Assembly (NCBI RefSeq): GCF_005943945.1
Contig: NZ_CP040710.1
Location: 2,367,001-2,431,000 of the forward strand
DNA: 64,000 nucleotides
From: Aggregatimonas sangjinii
Lineage (GTDB): Bacteria; Bacteroidota; Bacteroidia; Flavobacteriales; Flavobacteriaceae
Direction of reading: 5' to 3'
How positions within the stretch are numbered: position 1 is the first letter of the stretch; each line of letters begins with the position of its first letter. This document shows, piece after piece, positions 33,077 through 42,386 of this stretch. A program made the position numbers and the translations under genes. The notes below the pieces were generated by a model. The model saw only the letters and a list, made by a program, of their open reading frames with translations. It searched no databases and was not told the DNA's origin.

Positions 33077-36000
33077 CTAATTAAAGGTGGCGTTCAAGAG
33101 CGCCACATTCGAAGGGGTTTTACCGGCTTCTATCGCTCCGGTAATGTACAGTATGTTTTTCCCTGTTGTTTCTGTTGTCAATGGCATCACTATCGCTGCA
33201 CCTTGGGTGCCCGCGGGTTGGGGAGCCAATGTTCCTTGGCCGATTACCTCACCGTCAGGGGAATTCAAGCGTATATCAAAATTATAGGTGGCCTTTGGGG
33301 CTTCTTGCCATCCGGCACCTAGAACGATGTTACTTACTCCGGTAAGGTCGATGTCGTTCAATTCGAACCAACCTTTTGCACCTGAGAGCAATAGCAAATC
33401 CCGTCCGCCGAATGTAACTGCCGTCATTCCATCAGTTTTGGTGTCCTTCGAAAAGCCGACCGTATTACTGGCCAAAACAACCGATTTGTTACCCGTTAAG
33501 GGAATCGCGCCTTCAGCGCCTTCGTCCGTATAGCTTGCAGTCAACACCATTAGATTGCCCGGTTTTGTAGCCTCGGGTCGTACAGCGCCCTTTGGAGGTA
33601 GCGATGGCTTCAATCCAAGATCACCGTTCAATGACATAATATAAGCGGCGATTTGGCGCGTCTCATCGGAGGAGATATCAGGGTGCGCGGCCATCATGAC
33701 CTCGCCCCATACGCCAGAGCCCCCCTCTTTAATTTTCTTTTGAAGGTAGGGTATCGCATTTTTATCCTCTCTGTATTTTTTGGCAATATCCATATAATTC
33801 GGTCCGATAGAAGCCTCTGCTTCTTTATGACACGTTTTGCAATCCATTGCCATGGTCAAAGCCTTTCCGGTAACGGTGGCCGAGACTTGTTGATGACCAA
33901 GATTCATATTCACTTTATCCATCCCATCCATATAATCAACCGAAACGAATATCTTCGATGCATCAATATCACCGCCTTCGGCGTCGGTTACCGATACCTC
34001 GTAATTTACAGGCTGTCCGGGCACATAAAACGATGAATTACCATTGATTATCGAAATGGCGACCTCTGGCCTTGTATTACCGGCCACTATGGTAGTCGAT
34101 TCGCTTGTAGCCGACTCACCGGCCGCATCCTTTACTTCCACCGCGATTTTATATAGGCCTGCATCGGTGTACGTATATGATATTTCCGGCACTGACGTTT
34201 CTTTGACCTCACCATTCCCCAAGTCCCATAAATATGTCACGGCATCTTTCTCACGATCCATTGCCGAAACACTTGCAGTAATGGTGAGCGGAAGTTTCCC
34301 TGAGTTTTGATCCACCGACATATAATCAATAATCGGCGGACGGTTGCCTCCATTGAAATCCACAATACTCAAGGCGGCATTATCATTTTTGCTGAACCAA
34401 CCACTACCGTATTCAAGTAAATACAGTTTACCATCAGGTCCCATTTCCATATCGATTAGGTTGTTTACCTTGATATCGGAGGCGAAAGGTTCCATTTTAT
34501 TGACGCTACCATCTTTAAAAAGACTTACGGCCATCATCCAACCACGCATCCAATCATAAATAATCACCTTGCCATCGTAATAGGAAGGCAATCCGCCACC
34601 ATCGTCATACATATCGGAATAATAGGTCGGGCCAGCCATGGCATTACGTCCGCCACTCCCCGCTTGGGGAAATTCTTGCGACGCTCCATACGGATAAAAC
34701 ATGTAGGCCGGTTGCGCTGGGGGCAACTCCGTCAAGCCTGTATTGTTTTTAGAGTCGTTAATAGGTTTTTCGGGGTCGAATGTCTTACCACTTTCCCCGT
34801 TCGTATAGTCATAATCAACATAGGGCTTATTGTCACCTATAAAAAGTGGCCATCCGAAATTACCGGCGGCGCGGGCTTGGTTCATTTCATCATATCCCTT
34901 CGGACCACGTTCATTGAGTTGGTCCACCCGGGCATCCGGACCCACATCGCCCCAATACACATAGCCCCTTTTTTGATCAACCGAGATCCGATACGGATTA
35001 CGATGGCCCATAGTATAGATTTCAGGCCGTGTTTTTTCGTTACCTACAGGAAAAAGGTTTCCCTCGGGAATGTCATAACTACCATCCTCGTTTACTTTGA
35101 TGCGCAGAATCTTACCCCGCAGGTCATTCGTATTTCCTGAAGAACGCCTTGCATCGTATTGCTCTTTTCCCGGAATATCGTTTAACGGTGCGTAACCGTT
35201 ATTTACAAATTCCGCGTCTTTCTCGTCAAAAGGAGTAGAATTATCGCCTGTGGATACGTATAAGAGACCATCTTTATCGAAAGCTATTGAACCTCCCGTA
35301 TGACAGCAGATTTCCCGTTGACTAAAGACATCCAAAATCACCTGTTCCGAAGCGGTATCGAAAGCATCGTTCTTGAACTTCATCCTACTTAAACGATTTA
35401 TCTGCTCATCTCCAGTTGGCGCGTAGTACAGATAGACCCAGTTATTTTCGGCGAAGTTGGGGTCTTTCTGAATGCCCATCAACCCTTCTTCGGCATTTAC
35501 ACCGGGGGTATTCAAAGTCTTGTCGTATACGTTTAATTTGAGTACTTCGGTAACTTCTTTGGTGCTCGCACTGTAAAGCATCACCTCACCCCTACGTTGC
35601 GCGACCAGTACATCGCCATCAGGTAAAATCGTCATTTCGGTTGGCTCGAAAAATTCGCCTTCGATCAGTACATTTTTAGAGAAGCGATCGATATCCGGTG
35701 GAATCTGCGAAACCGCCTTGCCATAATCCAGCTTATTATTTTCTCCGATTGCATATTGAATACCGGCCAAAAGGTGCTTTACGAAGGCCTCTTCCTCATA
35801 ACTTTCATCGGTATGGCCGGCGCCAGTGTAGAAGGCCCTACCCCCATCGAATTCGTGATACCAGGCAATCGGGTGAAAGTCACCATTCTTACCTCCTTCG
35901 TAGGTAGACTCATCAACTGTCATGATAACATTTACGTCCGGGTTGATGTTTTTGTAGTTGTATAGCTCGTCGAACCTATGCCAAATGGAATCCGTAAAAT

Positions 36001-36469
36001 GTTTTGTAGCGATAAAATCATTGTCTTTTATTATAAAATCAGCTTCAGGGGTTCCCTGCGGATGACTTAAGAATTGCGCACCGACCAACTTATTATACCA
36101 GCCCCAATCGTATTCCGTATCGGTAGCTGCATGCACCCCTACAAAACCACCGCCAGCCTGAATGTAGCGCTCAAAAGCCGCTTCTTGTTTATGATCCAGG
36201 ACATTCATGGTCGTGCTTAAGAAAATTATGGCGGAATAGCGCTTTAAATTCTCCTCTTCGAATAAGTCGGCATTTTTTGTCGTGTCCACTTCAAAACCAT
36301 TTTCCGAACCAAGTTTTTGAATCGCTGCGATTCCAGCAGGGATTGAGGCATGTTCGAAACCCATGGTTTTTGAAAACACCAACACTTTTGGGGCACCTTC
36401 GCGTTTGTTGTCACAGGAAGTGAAAATTAGGCCACTGAGAACTAAGAAGAAGAGAACAGCTTTTTTCAT
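33077..36469 (-). CDS. ThuA / PQQ-type sugar dehydrogenase / PKD / cytochrome c fusion lipoprotein
   Basis: A 1,130-residue multidomain lipoprotein (F-T-S-C, Cys19). In order: a ThuA-like glutamine-amidotransferase-fold domain (about 28-240, V-L-V-F-S-K-T-M-G-F-E-H); a six-bladed soluble glucose-dehydrogenase-like propeller (about 265-690, with G-D-N-S-T-P, R-G-K-I-L-R-I, G-H-R-N-P-Y-R); a PKD domain (about 735-805); a monohaem cytochrome c (C-K-T-C-H, about 890-975); and a C-terminal carbohydrate-binding-like domain. The layout suggests a surface oxidoreductase handing electrons to its own haem, with a sugar or sugar-acid substrate. It is a known Bacteroidota architecture. Substrate and need for PQQ are not shown. 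Confidence 0.88.
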   Translation of the reverse strand: MKKAVLFFLVLSGLIFTSCDNKREGAPKVLVFSKTMGFEHASIPAGIAAIQKLGSENGFEVDTTKNADLFEEENLKRYSAIIFLSTTMNVLDHKQEAAFERYIQAGGGFVGVHAATDTEYDWGWYNKLVGAQFLSHPQGTPEADFIIKDNDFIATKHFTDSIWHRFDELYNYKNINPDVNVIMTVDESTYEGGKNGDFHPIAWYHEFDGGRAFYTGAGHTDESYEEEAFVKHLLAGIQYAIGENNKLDYGKAVSQIPPDIDRFSKNVLIEGEFFEPTEMTILPDGDVLVAQRRGEVMLYSASTKEVTEVLKLNVYDKTLNTPGVNAEEGLMGIQKDPNFAENNWVYLYYAPTGDEQINRLSRMKFKNDAFDTASEQVILDVFSQREICCHTGGSIAFDKDGLLYVSTGDNSTPFDEKDAEFVNNGYAPLNDIPGKEQYDARRSSGNTNDLRGKILRIKVNEDGSYDIPEGNLFPVGNEKTRPEIYTMGHRNPYRISVDQKRGYVYWGDVGPDARVDQLNERGPKGYDEMNQARAAGNFGWPLFIGDNKPYVDYDYTNGESGKTFDPEKPINDSKNNTGLTELPPAQPAYMFYPYGASQEFPQAGSGGRNAMAGPTYYSDMYDDGGGLPSYYDGKVIIYDWMRGWMMAVSLFKDGSVNKMEPFASDIKVNNLIDMEMGPDGKLYLLEYGSGWFSKNDNAALSIVDFNGGNRPPIIDYMSVDQNSGKLPLTITASVSAMDREKDAVTYLWDLGNGEVKETSVPEISYTYTDAGLYKIAVEVKDAAGESATSESTTIVAGNTRPEVAISIINGNSSFYVPGQPVNYEVSVTDAEGGDIDASKIFVSVDYMDGMDKVNMNLGHQQVSATVTGKALTMAMDCKTCHKEAEASIGPNYMDIAKKYREDKNAIPYLQKKIKEGGSGVWGEVMMAAHPDISSDETRQIAAYIMSLNGDLGLKPSLPPKGAVRPEATKPGNLMVLTASYTDEGAEGAIPLTGNKSVVLASNTVGFSKDTKTDGMTAVTFGGRDLLLLSGAKGWFELNDIDLTGVSNIVLGAGWQEAPKATYNFDIRLNSPDGEVIGQGTLAPQPAGTQGAAIVMPLTTETTGKNILYITGAIEAGKTPSNVALLNATFN

Positions 36470-36581
36470 TGTATGGCGCTTTTGTTTTGGACTATCCGAT
36501 AAAAATAGGGATTCACTTTTAGAATGGCGATTGTTTTAATTTGGAAAATATTATTTTTAGGGAAACAGTGATAACTTATCG

Positions 36582-37172
36582 ATGAAAGACCTTCAAGAAC
36601 ATTATTTCAAAAACGATGGGGAGTGGCGAGATTGGCTTCATGAAAATCACAAGCAAGAGAAAGGCATCTATCTTATCTTTTATGCCGTATCCCATAAAAA
36701 AGAGAGTATGCGCTGGGAAGAGGCCGTTCGTGTGGCCTTATGTTATGGTTGGATCGATAGTACGGTAAAAAATATTGGGGTGGGAAAACGCCGGCAATAC
36801 TTTTGTCCCCGTAAGGCAAAGAGTGTCTGGAGCAAAGTCAATAAAGACCATCTGAAAGAACTTATGGCCAAAGGCCTAATGCATGAAAGTGGCCTTGGTA
36901 TTATCGAAGCCGCCAAGAAAGATGGTTCGTGGACCGCTTTGGATGATGTAGAGAAGGGTATTATACCGGACAATTTGCAATTGGCCTTTGATGAAAATCC
37001 GTTAGCGTTCAAAAATTACAAAGGATTTACAAAAGGACAGCGAAAAAGTTATTTGTATTGGCTCAATCAAGCCAAACGAGAGGCAACGCAACAAAAGAGA
37101 ATCACTGAAATTATAAGGCTATGCGAATTAAATATCAAGTCGAGAAACAATGGATGGGGAAAAGCGGAATAA
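36582..37172 (+). CDS. YdeI/OmpD-associated family protein
   Basis: A 196-residue cytosolic protein of the YdeI/OmpD-associated (OmdA) family, recognised by W-E-E-A-V-R-V-A-L-C-Y-G-W-I-D-S, F-C-P-R-K-A-K-S-V-W-S, and Y-L-Y-W-L-N-Q-A-K-R-E-A-T-Q-Q-K-R near the C-terminus. The family has been linked to peptide and bacteriocin resistance, but its molecular activity is not defined. It is followed 21 bases later by a DUF4287/DUF5655 gene, with which it is probably co-transcribed. Divergent from the ThuA fusion. Confidence 0.9.
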   Translation: MKDLQEHYFKNDGEWRDWLHENHKQEKGIYLIFYAVSHKKESMRWEEAVRVALCYGWIDSTVKNIGVGKRRQYFCPRKAKSVWSKVNKDHLKELMAKGLMHESGLGIIEAAKKDGSWTALDDVEKGIIPDNLQLAFDENPLAFKNYKGFTKGQRKSYLYWLNQAKREATQQKRITEIIRLCELNIKSRNNGWGKAE

Positions 37173-37193
37173 ACAACTAAAATATAAGAACTC

Positions 37194-37736
37194 ATGGAAA
37201 AAGCGTTAGAGACTATGATTGCCAACATGCCAGAAAAAACGGGGAAATCATTACAAGAATGGGCAGCATTACTTAAAGAAAAGAATTTTACCAAGCATGG
37301 AGAAGCCATGAAATTCCTTAAAGGGGAGCATGGTGTCACCCATGGTTTCGCCAACACCATCATCCACCTATCGAAAGATGAAAAGGGAGGTGGTGATGAT
37401 TTGGTATCCGCCCAGTACAAAGGCAAGGAAAATTTAATGCCTATTCGTGATAAGCTGCTTGCCCTGGTAAAGACTTTTGGCGAAGATGTGACCATTACCC
37501 CAAAAAAAACGTCCATCAGTATTATTCGAAAAAAGCAGTTCGCCCTCATTAAGCCGGCTACCAAAACCAGGATAGACTTGGGATTAAAGCTAAAGGACAC
37601 CCCAGAGACGGAAAGACTCGGTAATTCAGGGCCGTTCGGAACGATGTGCACCCATCGCGTACAACTTAACGATGTTTCAGAAGTGGATTCCGAACTTACG
37701 CAGTGGCTAAAAGAGGCATATGAAAAAGCGAATTAA
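37194..37736 (+). CDS. DUF4287 and DUF5655 domain protein
   Basis: A 180-residue cytosolic protein. The first 60 residues match the short helical DUF4287 domain (K-T-G-K-S-L-Q-E-W, H-G-V-T-H-G-F-A-N). From about residue 70 a DUF5655-like domain follows (K-K-T-S-I-S-I-I-R-K-K-Q-F-A). Similar proteins are widespread and uncharacterised. The 21-base gap to the YdeI gene suggests shared transcription. It runs into the convergent amylase gene 70 bases away with no strong terminator visible. Confidence 0.85.
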   Translation: MEKALETMIANMPEKTGKSLQEWAALLKEKNFTKHGEAMKFLKGEHGVTHGFANTIIHLSKDEKGGGDDLVSAQYKGKENLMPIRDKLLALVKTFGEDVTITPKKTSISIIRKKQFALIKPATKTRIDLGLKLKDTPETERLGNSGPFGTMCTHRVQLNDVSEVDSELTQWLKEAYEKAN

Positions 37737-37806
37737 AAACCGCGATTGGTGCGGGATAAATTCCTAGTCAAATGAATTCTTGAACTTATTTACATTGCCC
37801 TTTTAT

Positions 37807-39252
37807 TTAATCTGTGGATACCGACCAAATCGCATAACCATTGACCGGAGCTTGAAGCATTGCTTTACCGTCGGATGCTACAACATTTGATTCAGTACTA
37901 TTTCCGGTAAAATCTATCAGATTACCTTCAGACCAATGTGTCTGCACTTCCCTAGAAACCTCATTATCGGAAATGTTCAGATAGAGTACCAAACCCTCTT
38001 TATTGTCATCCCCACTTCTAGAAGCTATAAATTCATCCGCATTGACAAATAGTACGGACCAATCCCCAGCCGCCAATTCTTGTCGTAACGCTATCATTTG
38101 TCTTATTTTCTGCTTTTTTTCATCACCACTGTTTTCGTAATGGGAATAAAATATCGTAGGATAGCCCGGGGCGCATAAAATATAGGCATACGCATGAAGC
38201 TCGAAGGCATTCGGGAAATCAAGGTCATTGTCCTGCCTGTTCTCCGTATCATGATTACCCACAAAGGTTACCGCCTTTTCGGGTTGGTTGTTCAGGAGGC
38301 TTGCTGCCGTCAAGCGCTGCAAATTCCGCGTGTTGAAGGCATCTCTCATATTGAAAAAATTAGGAAAATCAAAGGCATTTAAGCCTGTAGCCTCGACCCA
38401 GGGCTGTACTACTCCCGCCAAATTCCCATCAAAATTTTCACCTACGGCAAACCCGCCCATGGTATCGACCCAGTTCTTGACGATATCGGTACCGTACCCT
38501 TTTACAAAATCGAAACGCCAGCCGTCAATCCCTAAGGTATTCATATAAAAATTGGCTACCGACTGCTCCGATTTCCACATCCATGCCTGTACGTATTCAC
38601 TATTCAAATCCATATCGGGGAAACCGGCAAATCTTCCGGCATCCTCACCTCTTTCCCCATTGGGCAGAAAATCATGCTTGTTTCGATTAAAAAGACCGGA
38701 GGGCACGTTAAAAAGGGTGTAGGTCTCCTCTCCTTGAAATGGATTGAATTCCAAAGCACCCCCACTGTTATGATTTATGACCATATCGGCAATTACGGCT
38801 ATATTGTTGTTGTGAGCTTTTTCGATCATTCTTTCCAATTCTTCACGATTTCCAAAACGGGTCTCTATTGTACCATGCTGTTCGAAATCACCAAAATCAA
38901 AATAATCGGCAGGGTCATAACCCATAGAGAATCTTCCTGATTGGCCTTTCGAGATAGGTGGAATCCATATGGCATCGATTCCGTCATCCGCCCAATCATC
39001 CAATTTCGATGTCAGTATATCCCACCATATACCTCCTTCAGTAACGTCCCAATAAAAAGCCTGCATCATAACGCCGGATCCAGGTATAATGGCCGTGCTC
39101 CTTGAGCTAGAAGTGCCGGTCGGATAATCACTCGCCGGGTGTGTCGCCACCTCTTCCGATGAATCGGTCGGTTCTTTAGAATCTGTTTTAGAACAGCACA
39201 GCACCAATGAAATACATAATAATAACAGGGAAGAACTAAAAATTTTTTTCAT
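37807..39252 (-). CDS. Alpha-amylase (GH13) lipoprotein
   Basis: A 481-residue GH13 enzyme that cleaves alpha-1,4-glucan at the cell surface or in the periplasm. The signal ends L-V-L-C-C, and a Ser/Thr-rich tether follows. Conserved regions are D-M-V-I-N-H (156-161), G-W-R-F-D-F with nucleophile Asp248, G-E-N-F-D with acid Glu272, and V-G-N-H-D-T with Asp335. The length fits a single-catalytic-domain amylase of the GH13_5 or GH13_6 type. The MFS gene lies 11 bases upstream on the same strand, so the two may form a glucan uptake pair. Confidence 0.94.
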   Translation of the reverse strand: MKKIFSSSLLLLCISLVLCCSKTDSKEPTDSSEEVATHPASDYPTGTSSSRSTAIIPGSGVMMQAFYWDVTEGGIWWDILTSKLDDWADDGIDAIWIPPISKGQSGRFSMGYDPADYFDFGDFEQHGTIETRFGNREELERMIEKAHNNNIAVIADMVINHNSGGALEFNPFQGEETYTLFNVPSGLFNRNKHDFLPNGERGEDAGRFAGFPDMDLNSEYVQAWMWKSEQSVANFYMNTLGIDGWRFDFVKGYGTDIVKNWVDTMGGFAVGENFDGNLAGVVQPWVEATGLNAFDFPNFFNMRDAFNTRNLQRLTAASLLNNQPEKAVTFVGNHDTENRQDNDLDFPNAFELHAYAYILCAPGYPTIFYSHYENSGDEKKQKIRQMIALRQELAAGDWSVLFVNADEFIASRSGDDNKEGLVLYLNISDNEVSREVQTHWSEGNLIDFTGNSTESNVVASDGKAMLQAPVNGYAIWSVSTD

Positions 39253-39263
39253 AACAACAAGTC

Positions 39264-40514
39264 TTATTTTTTTCGAAATTTAATACAATAAATCACAGCG
39301 GCAATGCCCCCGACCGTAGAAAACACGGTCAACATCCAGAAGACATTCTGAAAACCCGGTTCCCCCGGATTGGAATCCAACAAATAGCCATAGGCCGGGC
39401 CTGCAAAAATATCCGGGGTATACCCAACCAAGGATATGAGCCCAACCGCCGTTCCGGTGAGTACCAAAGGAATCCTTCCTTCTTGCATCACGGCAAAATA
39501 TAAGGCTCTGGCCGAATACACGCCAATGGCAATAATGATGACCGACAAAAAGAACAAAATCGTAGCAGATGGCGCAATAAGTCCAGATGCGAACAAAAAA
39601 CCTCCAATTATAGTGGCGACAAAGCTAAACACCAATACCAGGCTAATTCTAAATCGGTCGACGATTAATCCTAAAAGGATACCTGTCGTAGGTCTCAAAA
39701 ATTGTAAAAAAGTGCCTGTTTGGGCCGCTTTCACCTCGTCGTACAGCATTACTTCGTTGGCATATTGCGAAAGAACATCGGTTATCTTGTATCCCACATA
39801 GGCACAGAGAATAATCACCATAAGCAACTGTACCGAGGGGAGTTTCAGTACCGAAACAATCTGGCTTATCGAAATCCGTTCCACTAAAATTTCCTTTTCA
39901 TCCACTCCGGACTTCATAAAGAACCAGGTGAGCGCTCCGATTACCGTTATGATGATAGACGAGCAATAGATAACATACCGAAAAGCTTCCTGTCGCTCTG
40001 ACAAAGAGGCCATATCAACGTTTTCGGAAATGAATAGCGAAAAAATAAATACCCCGAGCAACCCGAAAAGAAAACCGGTCAACCCGCGCCCCCCGTCCAG
40101 AAGTCCAAATGCCTTCCCTTGGGAAGCAGTGCCTCCCCAAACCCGGGTCGCTTTGATCATAGGAGCCCAGAACAGAAAAATCGTAGTGAAACCCCAATAC
40201 CCATATACAACTTGCAACACCTCAAAACTGGGGAAAGTGGCAAATACCATACCCCCTGCGGCGGTCATCCCTAAAGCAATCGCCATTAATTTTCTGGGTG
40301 GATATTTGTCGGCCAAAGGCCCCCCGAACAAATAGGAGACCACGGCAACAATACCATACACCGAAAAACAAAGCCCGAGTTGGGTATTATCGAGCATAAA
40401 TACGTCCAAAACCGTAGGCCTGAAAATACGTGGTAATACAAAAGGTAGTATAAATACGGCCTCCCCCGCCAGAATGAGTAAGGCGAGGTAATACCAAGTG
40501 GCGGTCTGTTTCAT
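39264..40514 (-). CDS. MFS transporter next to the amylase
   Basis: A transporter of about 416 residues and 12 membrane segments. It carries G-P-L-A-D-K-Y-P-P-R-K, the MFS motif A between segments 2 and 3. I start at M-K-Q-T-A-T-W; an upstream ATG at 40559 adds a basic 15-residue tail and cannot be excluded. The gene ends 11 bases before the amylase start, so the pair is probably one operon, which suggests export or import of a malto-oligosaccharide or glucose. The substrate is not shown by sequence. Divergent from cyanophycinase. Confidence 0.87.
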   Translation of the reverse strand: MKQTATWYYLALLILAGEAVFILPFVLPRIFRPTVLDVFMLDNTQLGLCFSVYGIVAVVSYLFGGPLADKYPPRKLMAIALGMTAAGGMVFATFPSFEVLQVVYGYWGFTTIFLFWAPMIKATRVWGGTASQGKAFGLLDGGRGLTGFLFGLLGVFIFSLFISENVDMASLSERQEAFRYVIYCSSIIITVIGALTWFFMKSGVDEKEILVERISISQIVSVLKLPSVQLLMVIILCAYVGYKITDVLSQYANEVMLYDEVKAAQTGTFLQFLRPTTGILLGLIVDRFRISLVLVFSFVATIIGGFLFASGLIAPSATILFFLSVIIIAIGVYSARALYFAVMQEGRIPLVLTGTAVGLISLVGYTPDIFAGPAYGYLLDSNPGEPGFQNVFWMLTVFSTVGGIAAVIYCIKFRKK

Positions 40515-40600
40515 CAGCTTGAAAGATACTAAGAACCGTTGGAATCTTGATAAGAACATCACGTCTACTTATCTTTAGGCATCTACACAATTCTTACTTT

Positions 40601-41440
40601 ATGAAAAAATTCTTCTTTGTTCTTCTATTCGCTTTGACCGCCAATGCACAAGAACATCTGACCACAGGTCCTGAAAACGGTACTTTGGTAATAGTGGGTG
40701 GCGGTCGCGTAGTCGATACCATAACAAAAAAGTATATTGAACTTGCCGGGGGAATTGACGCCCCAATGGTTGTCATACCCACTGCGGGAGGTGATGACAT
40801 CTATGGTGAGGACTATTATTTCGCCGAACGACTAAGAGCATTCGGAGTTAAAAAAGTAACCGTTGTACACACCTATGATAGAGCGGAAGCCGATACCGAG
40901 GCTTTCACTCAACCTTTAAAAGATGCCAAGGCGGTGTGGTTTGGTGGCGGACGACAATGGCGTTTAGTAGACGCTTATGCCGATACCAAAACCGAACAAT
41001 TGATTTGGGAAGTTCTAAACAAGGGTGGGGTAATCGGAGGGTCGTCCGCAGGCGCTACCATTCAAGGGTCCTATCTGGCACGAGGCGACACGCAAAACAA
41101 TCAAATCATGATGGGAGACCATGAGGAAGGATTCGGTTTTATAAAAAATATTGCGATAGATCAGCATGTGCTTGCCCGTAACAGACAATTCGACATGTTC
41201 AATATTCTCAAGAACAGACCGGAACTTTTGGGTATAGGCATAGATGAAAGCACCGCAGTAATCGTGAAAGGAGACCAATTTGAAGTTGTAGGAGCCAGCA
41301 AAGTATTGATATACGACGGCACCTTTTGGTCCAGGGAGGGAAGTCAACTTAAAAACCTTCCTTCCAAAGACAACTTGTTTTACTTTTTGCAGTCCGGTGA
41401 CCGTTATGATATGAAATCACGGAGCGTCGTTACAGATTGA
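40601..41440 (+). CDS. Cyanophycinase-like peptidase (S51), secreted
   Basis: A 279-residue S51-family serine peptidase. Cyanophycinases release beta-Asp-Arg dipeptides from cyanophycin. The nucleophile is Ser149 in G-G-S-S-A-G-A, and nearby motifs V-I-V-G-G-G, V-I-P-T-A-G-G and W-F-G-G-G-R-Q are typical. The start at ATG 40601 gives a clean signal peptide (M-K-K-F-F-F, A-N-A-Q), so the enzyme is exported and would act on scavenged polymer. No cyanophycin synthetase is in the window. Relatives with other isoaspartyl or peptide substrates exist. Confidence 0.93.
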   Translation: MKKFFFVLLFALTANAQEHLTTGPENGTLVIVGGGRVVDTITKKYIELAGGIDAPMVVIPTAGGDDIYGEDYYFAERLRAFGVKKVTVVHTYDRAEADTEAFTQPLKDAKAVWFGGGRQWRLVDAYADTKTEQLIWEVLNKGGVIGGSSAGATIQGSYLARGDTQNNQIMMGDHEEGFGFIKNIAIDQHVLARNRQFDMFNILKNRPELLGIGIDESTAVIVKGDQFEVVGASKVLIYDGTFWSREGSQLKNLPSKDNLFYFLQSGDRYDMKSRSVVTD

Positions 41441-41473
41441 TGCACGTATTCGAAAGTAATTGCCAAAATTCGT

Positions 41474-41485
41474 TGTACATGTACA
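41474..41485. promoter_or_regulatory. 12-bp palindrome upstream of a promoter box
   Basis: TGTACATGTACA is a perfect palindrome, 36 bases before the -7 box of the CDP-alcohol phosphatidyltransferase gene. It could be an operator. Its role is inferred only from position and symmetry. Confidence 0.35.
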
Positions 41486-41521
41486 CCTTTTGGAAAAGCT
41501 GACAAAGTGCAAATTTAGGGC

Positions 41522-41529
41522 TATCTTTG
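41522..41529 (+). promoter_or_regulatory. -7 promoter box (TATCTTTG)
   Basis: A full TAnnTTTG match about 70 bases before the ATG of the phosphatidyltransferase gene. The implied leader is about 65 bases. Confidence 0.65.
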
Positions 41530-41599
41530 TGTAAGGTTTTGTGGAGTGTACCGGGCCAACGTGTTTCCGTTACCGGTTTTCTTCAAGGACCTGAGCGCT

Positions 41600-42367
41600 A
41601 TGTCAAAATTACCCAAGGAAAATCAATTCTTGGACTTATCCGATTATGGAAGGCCCCTTGCAAAAATTATTGCCAACTCCCTTAAAAATACGTCTTTTAC
41701 CCCCATTCACGTTACGTTAGCTTTTGTAGTATCGGGACTCATCGCCATCACTTGTATTCTTAATGGCTATTACTGGGCCACGGCGTTCTTTCTAATTTTA
41801 AAGTCTATTTTAGATGCGGCCGATGGGGAATTGGCCCGTATCAAAAACACCCCTTCCTATACAGGTCGGTATTTGGATTCCGTTTCGGACATCATTCTGA
41901 ATCTACTGATCTTGATGACCATTTGGTATGTTACCAATGGTTCTTTGGCCCTCACGATCTTGGCCTTTTTCGGCATTCAATTACAGGGTACACTTTATAA
42001 TTATTACTACGTCATTCTCCGGAAGAAGCACAATGGTGATACAACTAGTCGTGTTTTTGAAAATGAAACACCAAAAGCCCTAAAAGGTGAAAAACAGCGG
42101 AATGTTGATATTCTTTTTGGATTGTATACCTTGTTTTACGGAGTTTTTGATAAGATTATATATCGATTAGATCGTGATGCCGTGGAGGCCCAAAAACTGC
42201 CCAACTGGTTTATGACAGCTGTTTCTACCTTTGGCTTGGGATTTCAACTATTACTTATCGCCATCATGCTGGCGGTAAATCTGCAATACTATATCATCCC
42301 GTTCTTTATCGGCTATTCCCTTTTTATACTGGTATTTATTGCCATCCGTAGATTGATAAATCGCTAA
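41600..42367 (+). CDS. CDP-alcohol phosphatidyltransferase family membrane protein
   Basis: A 255-residue integral membrane enzyme that moves a phospho-alcohol between CDP-activated donor and acceptor. The family signature is complete: D72-x2-D75-G-x2-A-R80-x8-G89-x3-D93-x3-D97, with four Asp residues for two metals. About six membrane segments follow the usual pattern. I chose ATG 41600 because a GTG 54 bases upstream adds a poor N-terminus. The acceptor is unknown (glycerol phosphate, inositol or others). It has its own promoter box and leads into the amidohydrolase genes, 19 bases upstream of the first. Confidence 0.92.
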   Translation: MSKLPKENQFLDLSDYGRPLAKIIANSLKNTSFTPIHVTLAFVVSGLIAITCILNGYYWATAFFLILKSILDAADGELARIKNTPSYTGRYLDSVSDIILNLLILMTIWYVTNGSLALTILAFFGIQLQGTLYNYYYVILRKKHNGDTTSRVFENETPKALKGEKQRNVDILFGLYTLFYGVFDKIIYRLDRDAVEAQKLPNWFMTAVSTFGLGFQLLLIAIMLAVNLQYYIIPFFIGYSLFILVFIAIRRLINR

Positions 42368-42386
42368 TTTTCCATACTTTTCAGGT

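Noticed and set aside
34664-35140. Plus-strand open frame opposite the ThuA fusion
   Set aside because: No domain, and it lies wholly inside the antisense of a well supported gene.
33077-36469. ThuA domain as evidence for trehalose catabolism linked to the OtsA-OtsB locus
   Set aside because: The genes are 6 kb apart in separate units, and ThuA-like domains occur in many sugar-related fusions. Only the name links them.
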